The position numbers and the translations under genes were made by a program. This document shows positions 13,501-26,095 of a stretch of 64,000 nt of DNA, piece by piece (the first letter of the stretch is position 1; the number at the start of each line of letters is the position of its first letter). The DNA is from Eumeta japonica. Its lineage: Eukaryota; Arthropoda; Insecta; Lepidoptera; Psychidae. Under the pieces are notes generated by a model. It was given only the letters and a program-made list of their open reading frames with translations. It ran no database searches and had not been told where the DNA came from. The DNA lies in contig BGZK01000006.1 in the NCBI GenBank assembly GCA_005406025.1, positions 1 through 64,000 on the forward strand. The letters run 5' to 3'.

Positions 13501-16500
13501 GACCGGAACTCTAGTCGAAAGCATAACTTTTATACTGAGTAAGAATTTTTATATGTATTTGGAGTGGTGTATAAACAATGAAAGTATCATATTTCTTTAA
13601 GAATCATTATAATTTAGAAATTTTGATCAATGTACATCCAGATTGATATTTTTCTAGGAATTAGATATTAAAATTTTACCCATATTACAACGTGAAGAAT
13701 TAGGTCGCTGCTTGGTACCAGAGATCGAACCTAATCAGCAATTTGTAATAGTTCTATTATTTTTTTTTTCATTTTCCATATTAAAAAAAAAAACCTTTAA
13801 CTACCTAAATTTTAAACTGCCCTGTTATGCAGATACCTATAAATAATAATATATTAACTTTTAAAATAGACAAGCTGGGATCAATCGATTCTCTTTTATT
13901 TATAGGGTACTTGTTCAACAACAACTGTGAACACATGGAGGACTTCAGGCCGGTGCTAGTCAGGAACGTGCACGAGGCTCGCGACACACTACCCAGCACA
14001 CGAGGCTGGCGTTCTACGTACAGCCAGGTAATGTTATAATTAATAAAAAAATATATCTTTCATATTTATAAAAATAAAATATTTGAAGTTTATTTCATTC
14101 ACTTTACAACAACCTCTATCAAAAATTGAAGCAATTAAGTAAGCTATTGATTAGAACTTTTAAGATCATGAATAAAAAAAATGTGAAAACTTACTACTTC
14201 CTTATTTTAATGTGTTAATACCGATTTTATATAGGGTGTGTATATATTTATTTGGCAGATTGAAACCAAGGAAATGTTGTCCCTCCGCCTTCTGTGTATG
14301 AGTCCAGCGGTAGTGTTTTCTGACTTGAGCGTGGCCCGCTGCGTCATACTATCCTCGGGGACCCTGGCTCCCATCATCAGTTTGTACTCGGAATTGGGAG
14401 CCAATTTTCCACTCAAAGTTAGTCCGAACCACGTTGTGCCACCTGACAGAGTGAGTTGATCGGATTACGCCTTTAATATGAATCGACTTAATACTATAGC
14501 ACAAGAACTCATGTAATTTCGAAGTAATGAAATGATGTTAATATACCCATCATATTTAATAAATTTTAATATTTATTAAAATTTAATAAACATTAGAATT
14601 ATTAGTGTGCATTTGTTATGACGTTGACGAAGTCATAATTTTTTTTTATTCTTTCTAAAGACGAGCAATGTGTTAAATAAGAAATAAATAGGTATCAATT
14701 TGCATTTTAGATCAAATCTAATTTTTTAAACAATTTATTTTGTACGTGCACATTACATTATCTCTAAATACTATAAAACTTTATATCTACATGTTTGTGC
14801 GTCTTTTAAAGTATACAATGTATTTCGACGCGGATTTTATTATGTAAATATTTTTTTCGAGGCAGTTCATATTTATAAAAAGGAAATTGCCCGTTTTTGT
14901 CAGTCGTGATTGATTTTAGCAAGTCTAATTATTTAGTATTTTATTTCATATTAACTTAGAATCCAATTTAATTATGTTATTAGACCCTTATAAAACCACC
15001 ATAAAATATGGTTTTATATAAGATTTTTATTGATTTTAAAAATGATTTTAGAAATAGATATTATCAAATATTCATTTATATTTTAATGCTATCTGTTCTA
15101 AAAACATTATAAAATAAACTTTTGAAGAATTTAATTAGAACAAAAATCAAACCACTGAATAAACAGGTCTAAAGGAAAGCTTTAATAAGCTTTCATAGTT
15201 TCAGGCCAAATGACTTATGTTTTTGACACTAGATACTACAAAAATTGTGTAGGTCTATATCACATTATTAGTAAGTTGGGCATTCTCCTTTACATTGTGC
15301 TGCATCATAGTAGAAAAATCTAGATTTCTTTTATAATAAATTTGTAACCGTTAAGACGCTTTTAGGGCATTTATGTGGCTTATGCGAACTACGTACATAA
15401 AATTTATGTATTTCAGAATTTTAGGTCTTAAGAATATGTAGAAAAAATTCTGAGATAGCATAATAATATATCTATCTTCCAAGGATGACCTACAGTAAAC
15501 ATTATTCTTTCAAAATTTGTTTAAAAATAATCATTTGATTATCAGATTCCAATAAAAAATTGTATACTTGTCATTTAAAGTATAAGCTACTTTTGGTCAT
15601 GTTTATTTATCTGTAAGTCTTCTCTTAATTTAGTAGTAGTTTAACCGATTCTGATGATCGAACTGATATTTGATAAAACTTATTATTGCGTAAAATACAT
15701 CCAAGTTGTATACTATACCAATAATTTTGACTTGAATCAACGTTGATTCAATTTACTATAGAAACACGTTCTAAAATCATATTATCCCAACATTAAATAT
15801 AATGTACTAGCATTATTAGTAAGGTAGCAGTATAAGTACTTGTATCTGCGCAGGTGTGGGTCGGAACATTGAACACTTGCCCGGACGGCACGCCATTAGA
15901 ATGCACGATGCGAGGCACCGATCGGCCCTCCATCCTGGACGCGCTGGGGCGCGCTGTGCACGAGGTCGCCGCGGTGACGCCCAACGGAGTACTGTGCTTC
16001 CTACCATCTTACGTACTCATGAATAAGCTTATTAAAAGGTTAATATCCGTTATCATACTGTTACTTGGCAACATTAGAAAGTAGTACTACTTTTGCTGTA
16101 AACAACAAAACGAATACACTCGCACCGCACGCACGTGGGTGGAGTTACGAATTTTCACATTCCATGTATTGGAAGTATTAAAATTTAAGGAATTGAATTT
16201 TGTTTGCGATTGTAACTTGATGCATGTGTGTGGTTTTATGACACGATATACGTACTACCGAAATAAGTATACAGTAACATTAAATTACAGAAAATAATAC
16301 TCTACTAAAATTAATATCATAAATGAAATTAATATAAACACTTCAAGAAGTGTTATGCAGGATTTATATTATTTTTAGTATGTTGTATACACACATAGAC
16401 AAAATCCATGTCATTTGTGTTGTCAGTATCAGCAACACCAGTGACGAATATGAAAATATGACAGAAATTTGAATAATAAGAAATGTTTGCATAAAAGTAA

Positions 16501-19500
16501 TAAATGTCATAAAAATTCAATCATAGTCAGCTCATATAATAACACCTATGAATGATAGTTATATATGGCTATAGATAATTTTAATTTTATATTGGTTATG
16601 TAAACACGATACAGATGGCGTGAGACGGGACTGTGGCACGAGCTCGGCGACATCAAGCATTTGTTCCAGGAGAGCAGGAACGCTCAAGACCATAACGACG
16701 TTATGGAGGTACAAGTGTTGCATTTATTTATTTTTTTAACTTAAGAGTAAAAGAAACACGTCGATTTCATAAGAAAATATTTCGTCATGCGTTTTGATTC
16801 TATAATAAAAATAAATCCACGATTAACATTTAAAAAATTGTTCAAAAAATATTTATTTTGTTACGTAGTTTCGGAGAAATAAGATCACTTAGGTATTTTG
16901 ATATTTAATTTTAAAATTCATGAAAAACCGTCAGTGTTTACGGCCGTGTGACTGCACACAGTAATGAATTTCTTGTGTTTATTAACAGATATATGCAACT
17001 GTATACTATAATTTATTTGTCAAATATGAAAGCCGTCACATCACCATAGAGTATATATTTTTCGACATATTTACGAACAAAGAGTAAATGAAATGACTGA
17101 TGTGATAGAGTAATGATTACATAGGTGTAAAAGAGATGTCCGCAATCACAACAGCTTCCGCATTATTTGACCTAGCGTACCCGCTTTGGGCTTTACCAAT
17201 CGTCCGAGCTAGACGAAACAGTACGCGTCGTGTGAATGAACCGGCAACATAGCCTTGAAAACTATATATTTATTTGCTTTTGAGAGATATCAAATCTGCT
17301 CACTGATTTTTCACGTTCCCCGTATTTTTCGTTTCAAATCCTACAGATGATTTAAAATCTATTAAAAATTTACAATGCTACATTTTCAGGACGATCTGTA
17401 AGAGGTTAAAAATGTTCATATGGTTTTATTCTTCATAAGGCGTAAAGAAATTATTTATGACCTACTTATAGTCCGTTTTCAATATAAATATATATGTACG
17501 TATGTAAATTAAAAAACATAAACAATACTTTTTAAATTCAAAAACTATTTCCTGTTTACAAATCAGACTGCATCATCAAACCAAAGCTAATGCTTACTAT
17601 TAATGAATGTATTTTTATATAATATTTTGTACGTTGGCAAATAAATCTTTACATTACATATTTTAATATGGTTTTATTTGAACATCTTTGTACTGCTATT
17701 CTTATACGTTTTTCATAACTAGTTCTGATTTTCACAGAAAAAATTTTTCGGATTCATGAATAAGATGAGATTATAAATTGTTTCGTTTCTGTATTTCCGT
17801 TAAACGTGTATTTAACGGAAATATTGAGCCAAAAGTGTTTCGAGAAGAGATTTTTTCAGACAATATAAAGAAGGAAATAAAAATTATTGTAAAAGGAGCT
17901 TCATGTGAAGTAAAATAATAAAGATTTCCACAGAAAATACTTCAAAATTGTGATAATTCACTAGAGATATATTTGAAACATTGAAATATAAATGAAACAA
18001 TCTAGTTTGTGCTATAGTAATTTGAACACTATAAATGCAAAATATAAGGTGACAATTATTACTATGACCTAAGGTTATTTCCAATGGATCCGACAACTAT
18101 GAAAAAAAGAATAGACGCTAAATGAATATGAAATTAAAAATAAATTTGTTTGATTGTGTACATTTTGAAATTGAATGCCTCTTAGTAAACCAGCCTTTAG
18201 TAACATGCATTTTACAACAATAATATTTGCACACATTTTATTTTTCTTTTGAAATATTCAATAACTTTGGATGACTTATAAGGACGCATAGGAATTACGA
18301 TAAACTATAATATAATGCCGTAAGCCATTAATGTTATTATTAGTTTTTATTTAACGGTATGTTTGCTTATGATTCGTAAATAATTTACCATGCACAATTT
18401 TGCAAAGTATTTTATGCACAAAATGATCATGTTATAGATGCTCAAATTATTTCCCAATCTTTGTCATAATTTTCTAAATTCAACTCATTTCGGCCTATAT
18501 GTTTGACTGTTACTCAGAAATACCTCATTTTTTTACTGGTTTTGGCTAGACAGTTGTTAACAACTGTTTGGCATGTAACAAACGTATGTGCCATGAGTTT
18601 AGTTGTACTGTTTTTTTTTTAATGATTGTCAGTCACTATTGGCAGGCGTTTGACAAGAATTGAAAAACATCATTTTTTCATGCAAATGGAAATTCCATTC
18701 TCGCTCAGGTGCATTTGTTACACATTCCCCTATATTTTTTAGCATAATTTATTAATAAGTAATGTTTAAAAATTTGGCATACATACATATTTCGAGGACT
18801 GCAATTTTGGTATTCTAAGGCATATTTCGTTTAACAAGCTGAAAATTTCAGTGAAATTGATTCGATCATATCCCTTACTTTTCAATGAAACTTAACCATA
18901 AAACACTACGATTTAGTCTTTTGCTTGATTTTGAGCTGTCTCAATAGCAATTTTATTGAAATCACTCAAATTATATTATAAGAGTGCTTGTTGATCTCAC
19001 AAAATACAATAACCGAACCATAAGCCCCCCTACCACTAACTGTGTACTAACTAAAATTATTTTTATAAATTTTAGCGAAATCGATTCAACTATATGGTTT
19101 CTTAATACTCACAGAACGTTAAAAAAATGTACCGAATCTTCTTTTACTGACTTTAATTGATATCCAGTCATAATTTTATTGATGTCAGTTTGATCATAAG
19201 GGTCGTTAGTATTTCTCACGGAACTTAATAATATATCAAAAATCTTTTCATATGTATATGTTGTTTCCATTCTAAATTTTATTAAAATAGATTAAATTAT
19301 AAGGATTCTGAATAACTGTTACAGAACCATAAAAAATATTGAATATCCTTTTAATGGCTTTCATTCATACCTATAGTAATTTTTATTAAAATCGCATTAA
19401 TTAAAGGGTTCTTAGAAATTATCACGGAACTCTTAAAATGTATCGGATATCCTTTTAGTGGTTTTCAATTGTATCCATACTAATTTTTATTGAAATTGTT

Positions 19501-22312
19501 TAAGTATAAGAATTCTCAATTAATTCTCACGGAACCCTAAAAATGTATCAAATATCCCTTTACTGGTTTTCAGTCGCCTTCATTCTCCATTACCATACTA
19601 ATTTTTTTTAAATTGGTTAAACTATAAGGGTTTTTACTAATTCTCCCGAAACCCTAAAGAAGAGTTAAACTCTTGATATTTTTTATTGTGGTTAATTTTC
19701 CTTCAGGGGGTTCACCCCTGTGGAGCCCGGACAATTGGACTACAATTGCACCTTTTACTCAACTGCAATAAAATTATCCCATTATTAAATTTTGCTTATA
19801 ACCCTAAATGTGTATTATTGTTATAATTTATATGAAAAGTCACAAAAATATTCTTCGATTTTTATGATTGAAGAATAATTAAACAAAATTCTTTTTACAT
19901 ATTATATGACCATATTGATAAATAAACATAAAATTTTCGGGCGACTGGCTATGCAGTGCCTTAGGAGCAAAACTTAAAAGGGTATGGTCTATTCTTAAAG
20001 CCACTCCTTCCTAAAAATCCGCCAATTGTAGTAATCACGGACATGTGTATTTGTGTTTAATAACACAAAACCAAAAGGTCTGAAAGGCAAGTAAAATTTT
20101 GCCGTATTATTCTATCATAATTGTAGAATAAATTATGCTCTTATATAAGAGCATTTTACATATGTAAAACTTAGATGTAGCTTTCCGTGAAACTGAGTTT
20201 ATTTGACCGCATTTAGCATTTAGGACAAAATTTAACATTTTTGTGTAATATAGCCGAACAGCGCCATCTCTCGACACTGGCTTTTTATAATCGTTTCGAA
20301 TCACCTTAACCTGCATGGGAGACATATTTTATTTTTATTCATTATTGTTGTTCAGATCAATAAATTATTATCTAATATCTTATTCAGTGGTTATTTTTCT
20401 TTCAGGATTACTACAATTACGTCAGTACTAAGAAAGGTGCTATCTTATTCGCCGTGTATCGAGGGAAAGTGTCGGAAGGGATGGATTTCAAGGACCATCA
20501 GGCCAGAGCTGTAATTACGGTAATGTAATTCATTTTTACAATTCAATAAGATAACGAAACATTGAATAGTAGAAATCGAATTCCAATTTATATAAAAAAA
20601 AGTGTATTTTAATTATAAAAATGACGAAAATTACATCCAGCCATCATTGGTAATATATTCGTTTGATTAATGTAACTAATTAAAATATCATAACAGGTCG
20701 GTATTCCGTACCCGAATACATTCGACACGACAATCCGCGAGAAGATGCGCTACAACGATAAGCACACCCGCGACAGGAGCCTGCTGCCCAGCAGCGAGTG
20801 GCTGCGCGTGCAGGCCTACAGGTGAAAACAGCCTTACTACTGGTCGTTGTCATGACACAGTTTTGATCGTCGTGGACGGGAAAGCATAAGATGTAAATGA
20901 CAAAACTGTGTTCATTTGGTATTTCACATGGTATTTAATTAATACGCGCGCTTGTGTCTGTGGTTAAGAGTGTTGCCTCGACCTGGAAGTACCGGGTTCG
21001 ATCGTGACCATTCTCCCCGATTGTCAAATGAGTTTTTTAACTTAAGTCGAATTAAATCGCTTCACCGCGATCGATATTCGTTTACATCAGATACATTCAT
21101 TAAACATATGACACAATGCCCTCTTTCAGAGCGTTGAACCAGGCGGTGGGGCGATGTGTGCGCCACCGCGACGATTGGGGCGCCGTATTGCTCTGTGACT
21201 CGCGTTTCACCTCCAACTACTACACCGAGCATCTCGCGCACTGGCTCAGAAATTTCGTGAGTGCTCTATATAATAGAGTTTTCGTAAAATATTTCTTAAC
21301 GTTCTGGCATTTATTGCGACTTGAAGTTTTACGGGTGTGCTATACACACTACAAATTAATTTGTGCAGAACTGGAAAGATTTTTTGCATATGTTTTTAAA
21401 ACGTCAAACAACACGCGAGTATTTCTAAACCACGCGGAGATTGTCTTTGTGACGCAGTTTCCTTGCAACTTTATAACGTCAAAGTTTATTTTTTTTATGT
21501 GGGTTACAGCCATGAAGTAATATTCTAGTTTATTTATTACTTTATATTAATAAAAGTGTTGTTCTATTTGACATGAAGACATTACAAAATAACAGACCGC
21601 ATAAGATTCCAGAATTTACATCAGATTTAAGTACATTTATTTTATTTTACAACTTTTTTTATTTGGCATGTGGTCAAGTTACTGCTAATAATAGGAGCAA
21701 AGAAAGCCATCAATTGCACAGTATTAATACTTCAACTATATATTGCAAAAAAAGTTAAAAGAGAATATTGTTTTTTAACCTTTTTAGCAGTTAATGTGCA
21801 GTGATATACATGTGCTAAATATATCCTCTTTTTAAAACATTATATTGCATTATGCAGCAGATTAACGCCCCATTCATAGCATTAATAAATTATATTGATG
21901 CTGTGTCAGTCAAGACGATTATCCTCCTAGATATTTTATCAACACATGATTTTCTAAGTAGAACTCTGTGTATATGTTTCAAGACAGCTGAATTCTCTGA
22001 AGGCTATTGCAGCAATTTTAATCACTTGTTGAGGATACTTAAGCAAAATTTCTGTGAATGATAAATAAAAAAATATAAATAATGCAAATTGAGTTTCTCA
22101 TGTAAAATTTTTTTCTAATAAAAACATGTAAATTTAGTTTTCTTGATTCGTTCTTGTTTGTATTACATTCTCAAAAAAAAAGAAAATGCTAACTATAATC
22201 TTTGTTGCAGTTGGGAGACAATCACAACTCATTCAGCAGTTTACTCAACAGCCCAAAGAGCCTAAGTTCGTTTATGCAGAAAATGACCATCAAGGAAGAA
22301 ATCGATTTATAA
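4514..22312 (+). CDS. BRIP1: FANCJ/BRIP1-type Fe-S DNA helicase (3' part of gene, 15 exons)
   Basis: Exons, all in phase: 4514-4670, 5475-5667, 6518-6730, 7117-7236, 8904-8998, 9330-9457, 13425-13538, 13906-14027, 14259-14450, 15854-16038, 16615-16708, 20406-20519, 20697-20821, 21130-21256, 22211-22312 (TAA). They give 692 codons. FANCJ is a 5'-3' superfamily 2 helicase of the XPD group that unwinds forked and G-quadruplex DNA in interstrand crosslink repair. Visible landmarks: [11 protein letters not shown] (motif Ia), the four Fe-S cysteines spread over exons 2 and 3 (YSC, DMC, SKC, KAC), DEAH at 7153-7164, [27 protein letters not shown] (motif V) and [10 protein letters not shown] (motif VI). 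VWVGT after the DEAH half favours FANCJ over RTEL1 or DDX11. Walker A and the start codon lie upstream of the window. Only about 36 residues follow the helicase core, so the long vertebrate C-terminal tail is missing. The first exon shown is a Ser/Glu/Pro-rich linker. Confidence 0.9.
7558..7597. repeat. (AT)n microsatellite in helicase intron
   Basis: About 20 uninterrupted TA units in the intron after the DEAH exon. Confidence 0.95.
10190..12580 (+). mobile_element. hAT transposon, decayed, inside a helicase intron
   Basis: The element sits in the 4-kb intron between exons 9330-9457 and 13425-13538, in the same direction as the host gene. Its right end is recognisable: a GC-rich tract ending GCTACGCAGCCACTG at 12580, the kind of terminus that reads CAGTGGC on the other strand, as in many hAT elements. 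The matching left terminal repeat was not found between 9500 and 10190, so the left edge is set by the start of coding similarity and the element may be 5'-truncated. Confidence 0.7.
10193..12497 (+). pseudogene. hAT transposase (ZMYM1/DUF4371-like), frameshifted
   Basis: Several overlapping frames together describe one transposase. An N-terminal TTF-type region (SRHLNSEWF near 10493, then WYTLNKKQF) is followed by a frame change. The central DUF4371-like part (10896-11390) contains [20 protein letters not shown], and [17 protein letters not shown], typical of the catalytic half. [12 protein letters not shown], then [19 protein letters not shown], near 11400-11540 continue in other frames. 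The C-terminal hAT dimerisation block [17 protein letters not shown] (near 12340-12395) ends at TAA 12495-12497. At least five frame breaks rule out a working protein. It resembles the transposons from which host ZMYM1-like genes derive, but nothing suggests domestication here. Confidence 0.8.
16760..18545. repeat. dispersed repeat, copy 1 (helicase intron)
   Basis: Two blocks, about 16760-17090 and 18160-18545, are recognisably the same sequence as 49490-49830 and 49835-50200. The intervening ~1.07 kb at 17090-18160 has no counterpart in the second copy, so it is either an insertion here or a deletion there. Shared landmarks include TTCGGAGAAA, GTGTGACTGCACACAG and GAATGCCTCTTAGTAA. No coding capacity was seen. 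Class unknown. Confidence 0.75.
18960..19665. repeat. degenerate ~104-bp tandem repeat (satellite) in helicase intron
   Basis: A GAAC core recurs at 19015, 19114, 19221, 19324, 19427, 19532 and, after a small insertion, in altered form at 19648, giving spacings of 99-107 bp. Each unit carries TCACGGAACCCTAAAAATGT, or a variant, then a CCTTTTACTGGTTTTCA-like block and TACTAATTTTTATT, then ATAAGGGTTCT. AGGGTTC and GAACCCT within neighbouring units are complementary and could pair as short hairpins. Confidence 0.8.
20940..21015 (+). repeat. tRNA-derived SINE head (A and B boxes) in helicase intron
   Basis: TGTGGTTAAGAGTGTTGCC resembles a Pol III A box region, and GGGTTCGATCGTGACC, about 30 nt further on, is a good B box. 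There is no proper acceptor stem, so it reads as the tRNA-like head of a SINE rather than a tRNA gene. The 3' end of the SINE was not defined. It lies just upstream of the exon at 21130. Confidence 0.5.
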
Positions 22313-22449
22313 TCAACTAACAGCGACATTTCAAACGACTTATTGTAAGTGTAAGTGCTGTGATTTTTTAAAATAGTTGTTTAGTTAATTCTGACTTTTT
22401 TACTTAAAAATAATTTGCTATTTTATCATGATAACATTCAAATTTTTTA

Positions 22450-22455
22450 AATAAA
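22450..22455 (+). promoter_or_regulatory. poly(A) signal for the FANCJ-type gene
   Basis: An AATAAA lies 138 nt after the helicase stop codon, the first canonical signal downstream. The assignment is by position only. Confidence 0.5.
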
Positions 22456-23429
22456 ACAAGAAAATTTGACATACACCGCGTTTCATTAGAACCCTTTCCA
22501 GATTTTTTAGGTCTTTATTTTTGAATTAAGGTGGCTACAAATTATTATTAGTGTGATTTTGCGATTTTCTTTCGTTTTCTATTCTGAATTTATTGGATTA
22601 AAGAATAATGCAGTGTCCATATTTTATATGTTAATATGAATATTAATTAATATAGTAGTTAATATTAACTGAGAGCTAAAAAAACATGTAAATAAGTAAA
22701 CAGATTTATATTGAAAGTTAACAGATATAAATTAATAATTTGAAAAGATTTTGTGGTTATGTGTATTTTATTATGCCTTTATTTATAGTTTTCTTTGTTC
22801 GTTTATTAGCTATCTTTCATTTTGATATAGAACATTAATATTATTTTCTTAAAATAATCACAAAAGCTTCATTTTGGTAATAGCTTCAATTAAAAACAAA
22901 GATCAAATAGAGATGAATTTGTTCATATCAACATCACAAAATATGCGCCATATTTTAACTATTCAGATATCTTAGACAGATAAAATAACTGCTGCTTTCA
23001 TATTCTTGAATTGGATTGAACAAATCCTTTGACCCATTACTGGTATATATAAAAGTTTGAATTGATGCATAAACAAACATTGAGATTATGTGTAATTTGT
23101 AGAAAAATTCACACTTATTTTAGAAAGGAAATTTATTAATTACAAAATCATCATTCTCGAACAGATGGTTTTTTTTAGTAGCTTATTTTTATAAATAGTA
23201 ATTCACTGATTCTTTTAAATCACATATTAAATCACATATTAATATGTGATAAATATTTCATTTAAGAATTCAACAGATACCTATGAAAAAGAAATTCTAT
23301 GAATTTTTCTACATTTATTTGTATGATTTAAGAATATTTAAATATATACAGGTAGACATTGTAATACATTCTGCAATTGATCACTACAAAACCTTACTTT
23401 TTACTGGTGCTACATGTGTTGTTAGTGTA

Positions 23430-23530
23430 TCGATATATACACATACGCACACACGCGCTCCCGCGAACACTCGCGCACATACACGCACACACGCGCTTCC
23501 GCGAACAGTCGCGCACATACACACGTATAT
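23430..23530. repeat. CA/CG-rich minisatellite
   Basis: A unit of about 38 bp (ACACGCGCTCCCGCGAACAC, then TCGCGCACATACACGC) occurs twice in tandem with two or three changes, embedded in CA-rich sequence. The ORFs across it on both strands are compositional artefacts. Confidence 0.8.
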
Positions 23531-23689
23531 ATGGATGATGTATAGTTAGGCGAATTAAACATGTTTTAGACGCCTCTATACATTTCCTTGTTTTTGTATA
23601 AATGATTCTTTGATAGACTAAATTACCAATAATAATCAAATAAAATTATTTAGGTGCCATAAGCAAGTATAGAGGAAATAAAAGGAATG

Positions 23690-24145
23690 GGGCCTTGCTT
23701 GCTATTATGAATTTGAGAAAAAAACAAAAGTAGAATCAATGCGGTGGAGATGCGATGTCTTGGAAAAATAGATGTAGGAATAGTGATATCAGAGAGTGGA
23801 GTGGTGTCGAGTAAAATCTAATGACTAGAGTAGAAAGAGGTATGTTGCGGTGGTTTGGCCATCTGGAAAGGATGAATGAAAGTAGACTGACAAAACAAAT
23901 CTATAGAGCGAATGTGTGTGGTGGATAGGTCGGCAAAGATAGCCCTAGAAAATCCTATGTAAACCATATTTGTTGCAAATTAAAAAAAAGGCCAAATTTT
24001 GAGCACCCAAAACTGACGAGCTGGCAATGAAGCGTCATGGATGTCAATAAAGCCACAGAGATATGCAAAGATTGTACCATGTGGAAATTTACAGTGTCTG
24101 ACCTACCTTTCTGGAAAATAGGCGTTAATTTATATTATATTATTA
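23690..24145 (+). mobile_element. non-LTR retrotransposon 3' end (copy 1)
   Basis: Translation gives VERGMLRWFGHLERMNESR and LTKQIYRANVCG, then after frame breaks ATEICKDCTMWKFTV and LPFW. This is the C-terminal tail found on reverse transcriptase ORFs of common insect non-LTR elements (the (L/R)WFGHxERM motif). It ends in a TTATATTATATTATTATAAG-like A/T tail. The reverse transcriptase core is absent, so this is a 5'-truncated insertion. The same segment recurs at 52394-52945. Confidence 0.7.
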
Positions 24146-24699
24146 TAAGTAAGCAATAAAAACATTTCAATGACTGAAAAAATATATGTATCTTCTACAT
24201 TATAATCCATAAATCAAACAAACTCAGTCATTTATTTTCATATGATCAATTTGACTTGACAACTATTTAGTAAACGACATGCCTTTGTTTTTTTAGAGAA
24301 CCTGTAATAATGATGTGTTTTCATTATCTATGGAGGAATTAATATTTACCTACATTATCTCATGAGTCATGAGTTTATTTTTATGTACGTCATAACTATA
24401 GGAAATTATACATAAAATATGTCAACCAATCAGTAAGTAGAAGTCAGGTTACTACAGCTAGCTTTTTTCTCGTGAATTCAATGATTTCCAAAGAGGTTTA
24501 AGTATAGTTAAAAAGTCTAATGGCTGTGAAGATGAATTAATAACTTTCACGTTCGCCGCTCTACTTCTTCACTAACCTGGTGCGAGTTGATGTCATTTTT
24601 CTGTGCTTATTTTTTTTCGTTCGATAAATTTGCTATTTTTTTGAATTGATGTTTAATTTTTATTAATTGAGAGCGAGAGTTAGACTTTCAGTTTTAACT

Positions 24700-25080
24700 A
24701 TTTTTGTCTTTTTGCGTTTCGGTCTCTCCATTTCAATGAGGTAATATAAATATATTATTGCATATTTTTTATAATGTGTCAAAATAAAGTTTACATTGTA
24801 ATATGTTTAATACCATTTTCTTCCTTCAAATCCAACACGAAATTTTGATGCTAGCGCGATTTGTATTGAGAGGCGTTCATGCGATATTTCATTTTCCGTG
24901 CTCATTATCACGGAAGACTGACAAAGGGTCTAACATATTTTTGGTTATCATCAGATGGATTTTCACAATGGTATATATATATATCATTTTTGTAACTTTT
25001 CAATTTTAGAAATATGAAGGTTCCAAATGTATATGTTTTTTATGTCCCAAATATTTATGGAGTGCCCACAGGAATTCATT
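24700..25080. repeat. dispersed repeat family B, copy 1
   Basis: Imperfect but collinear similarity to 59680-60010. Shared blocks include TTTCGGTCTCTCCATT versus TTTTGGTCTCTGCATT, TTTTGATGCTAGCGCGA versus TTTTGATGCTATAGCGA, and a closing TGGAGTGCCCACAGG versus TGGAATGCCCGCCGG. Class not recognised. Confidence 0.6.
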
Positions 25081-25819
25081 CACATCAAAAAGTGTGATAT
25101 CAAACATTATAAAACACAAAATTAAAGTTTCTATTTATTAGAAGACTTATTTTCAGTTCAATTGTTGGCTTACAATTAGCGGTTGACGGCGTTTACTTTG
25201 GTCCACAATTGTCATCTTTATTTTCATTATAGTGATGCAGTGTCGATTTTTCTTCTTGCACTCCAAGGTCATTATCTTTTCTGCAAATTTAAGACATGTT
25301 GTATTAACTAATGAATTTTTTAATAGAAAATAAATAACAGTAACTTTTACACTGTTATTGTTCATAATTATTCACATTCAATTCAGAAAACATGGAACTA
25401 TTATCATTAAAATTGCATTCGAAAATTCAATATAAGTACATTTATAATATAAATGATTTTAAAAAGCATTTTACAGCCGACGATTATGCTTGTATGAAAA
25501 TGAGAAAAAATATACAAAAATTAGTATGATGTTAAGAACTCTTCATTCGTCCATCGTTCTATTCAGAAGAAAACCTTATTTAAATAAATTTTCGAATATC
25601 AATTAAACATATATTGTAATGATAAAATCATCAACTGTGCTTAAAGGATACAATATCATTAATGAATACTTTTCTTCTGCACTCTTTATTACAGAAAAGA
25701 ATTATACCACTGAAATACTACACTCGCAGAATAATGATGTAAAATAGCAGCTTCTGCTGTTGACTTTTGTCCAGTGAATGAGTTCACGGTCGCCCACTCC
25801 CCACTCCCCCCTCCATTAG

Positions 25820-25955
25820 ATTCCTATTTCCTCCTAAAAGGCCGGCAACACATTGGTGACTCCTCTAAGATGCAAGTATCCGTGGGCGACAGTAACCATC
25901 TGCTCTCTGATGGCTCACCTGCTCCTTTGCCTTTCGAATACACAATAAAAAAACA
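25820..25955 (+). repeat. lepidopteran-type SINE/LINE 3' end
   Basis: GGCCGGCAACACATTGGTGA, then a CCTCTAAGATG block, a GTGGGCGACAGTAACCATC block, GATGGCTCACCTGCTCC TTTGCC and an A-rich tail. This is the widespread Lepidoptera repeat 3' end that usually reads CCGGCAACGCACTTGCGAGC and ends with a GGTGAGCC-type motif. Recognised from memory of the family, not by search. Confidence 0.6.
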
Positions 25956-26089
25956 ATGTATATACATCTCCAATACTGGGTATGGGTATCCTCTAATAAT
26001 TTAGGTTACAATCCCCATTACTATGCTATGATTGGTAGGTGATAGTCCATCATAGTGTTTGGTCTTTAAACCTTTAGCAACATGAAGGT

Positions 26090-26095
26090 TTTATT
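26090..26095 (-). promoter_or_regulatory. poly(A) signal for the C2H2 gene
   Basis: TTTATT on the + strand reads AATAAA on the minus strand, about 150 nt after the zinc-finger stop codon. By position only. Confidence 0.4.

Larger units (their letters stand above)
22456..26089. other. intergenic: repeats only
   Basis: This is the stretch between the poly(A) signals of the helicase and zinc-finger genes, which converge. It contains the minisatellite, LINE 3' end, dispersed repeat and SINE-like 3' end listed separately. The rest is AT-rich with no ORF or RNA gene that I can support. Confidence 0.6.

Noticed and set aside
18960..19665. CRISPR-like array
   Set aside because: Units are wholly repeated and diverged, with no constant repeat and unique spacers, in an animal genome.
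20940..21015. Functional tRNA gene
   Set aside because: Good B box but no acceptor stem or proper anticodon arm; better explained as a SINE head.
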